DNA of 7,384 bases from Modestobacter sp. (lineage in GTDB: Bacteria; Actinomycetota; Actinomycetes; Mycobacteriales; Geodermatophilaceae), in assembly GCA_025965635.1 (NCBI GenBank), contig JAOPWO010000243.1, forward strand, positions 1 through 7,384, read 5' to 3'. A program made the translations under genes and the position numbers. Each line of letters begins with the position of its first letter. The stretch's first letter is position 1. Shown here piece by piece: positions 6,936-7,384 of this stretch. A model generated the notes under the pieces. The model was not told where the DNA came from and did no database searches. It saw nothing but the letters and a program-made list of their open reading frames with translations.

Positions 6936-7384
6936 CGCCGGGACCGCCGGCGCGGGCGCCGCAGCGCGACGATGCTCAGCACCACCGAGACGGCGCTGAG
7001 CGCGGCAGCCACCTTCGACCAGGGGTCGGTCGCGGCGGGCGCAGCGCTGACCGGCGGGAGCACCCGGCGCCGGCCCGGCGGCGCCGCGGCTGGTCGTGCA
7101 CCACGCGTGTCCCCGGCGGACGTCGCGGCACCGCCGCCGAGGGCTGCCTCGAGGTTGCGGGAGAACTGCGCGGTCACCTTGCCGACCTGCTTGGCCACGA
7201 CCTTCTGCCCGACGCTGCCCACCGCCCCGGCCAGCGCGACGTCGCCCTCCACCAGGACAAGGGTGCGCCCGCCGACCGGCTCCAACTGCACGGTCACCGT
7301 GGCCCGCACGTTGCCCATGGCGCCGCGGACGCTCTTGCCGGTGGCGGTGAAGGCGATCAGCTTCTCGGGGACCCGCTCGACGAT
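6932..7384 (-). CDS. CoxG-like SRPBCC membrane-anchored protein (5' end outside window)
   Basis: The frame is open from the right edge to TGA at 6932 and encodes the last 150 residues. The segments ERVPEKLIAFTATGKSVRG and ATVTVQLEP, followed by GDVALAGAVGSVGQKVV and a helix with AQFSRNLEAAL, are typical of the CoxG/SRPBCC family. A Pro/Ala/Arg-rich linker (about residues 84-123) leads to a hydrophobic helix (about 125-141, starting VAAALSAVSVV) and a very basic end, RRPRRRSRR. CoxG proteins tether CO dehydrogenases, which share the xanthine-oxidase fold, to the membrane and are linked to quinone reduction. By analogy this one may connect the operon's hydroxylase to the respiratory chain. The N-terminal start and any upstream genes are not visible. 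It overlaps the HD gene by four bases. Confidence 0.85.
   Translation of the reverse strand: MVERVPEKLIAFTATGKSVRGAMGNVRATVTVQLEPVGGRTLVLVEGDVALAGAVGSVGQKVVAKQVGKVTAQFSRNLEAALGGGAATSAGDTRGARPAAAPPGRRRVLPPVSAAPAATDPWSKVAAALSAVSVVLSIVALRRPRRRSRR

Noticed and set aside
1..7384. CRISPR array, tRNA, rRNA, insertion sequence or attachment site
   Set aside because: No regularly spaced direct repeats, cloverleaf or rRNA segments, transposase or terminal inverted repeats were seen on reading both strands.

Overview
This very GC-rich window, with GTG starts and tightly overlapping genes, looks like the chromosome of a high-GC actinobacterium. The neighbouring RskA-type anti-sigma factor and the CoxG-family protein fit that. 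A Geodermatophilaceae or Pseudonocardiales relative is a guess from style only.

Layout. The left edge (1-469, + strand) holds the 3' part of an anti-sigma factor gene with one membrane helix. It converges on a long minus-strand operon, with a perfect 26-nt palindrome (560-585) between them that probably acts as a terminator. The operon is transcribed right to left and enters from beyond the right edge. In transcription order it contains: a CoxG-like SRPBCC membrane-anchored protein (6932-7384, 5' end missing), an HD-domain protein of unknown function (6309-6935), an alpha/beta hydrolase resembling N-formylmaleamate deformylase NicD (5476-6312), a 2,5-dihydroxypyridine 5,6-dioxygenase NicX homologue (4404-5450), the [2Fe-2S] small subunit (3844-4407) and molybdopterin large subunit (1397-3847) of a xanthine-oxidase-family hydroxylase, and a maleate isomerase (588-1397). 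All junctions overlap by 1-4 bases except nicD/nicX, which has a 25-bp gap.

How it works together. The set reads as the lower pathway of aerobic pyridine-ring catabolism. NicX opens 2,5-dihydroxypyridine to N-formylmaleamate, NicD removes formate to give maleamate, an amidase not seen here would give maleate, and the isomerase converts maleate to fumarate. The molybdenum hydroxylase would insert a hydroxyl group into an N-heteroaromatic precursor (nicotinate, picolinate, 3-hydroxypyridine or a relative). The window alone does not fix the starting substrate.

Missing from the window are the FAD subunit of the hydroxylase, the maleamate amidohydrolase and any flavin monooxygenase. They may lie past the right edge. 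The most intriguing parts are the CoxG-like protein attached to a hydroxylase that is not a CO dehydrogenase, and the uncharacterised HD protein, which carries a possible full set of dinuclear-metal ligands.
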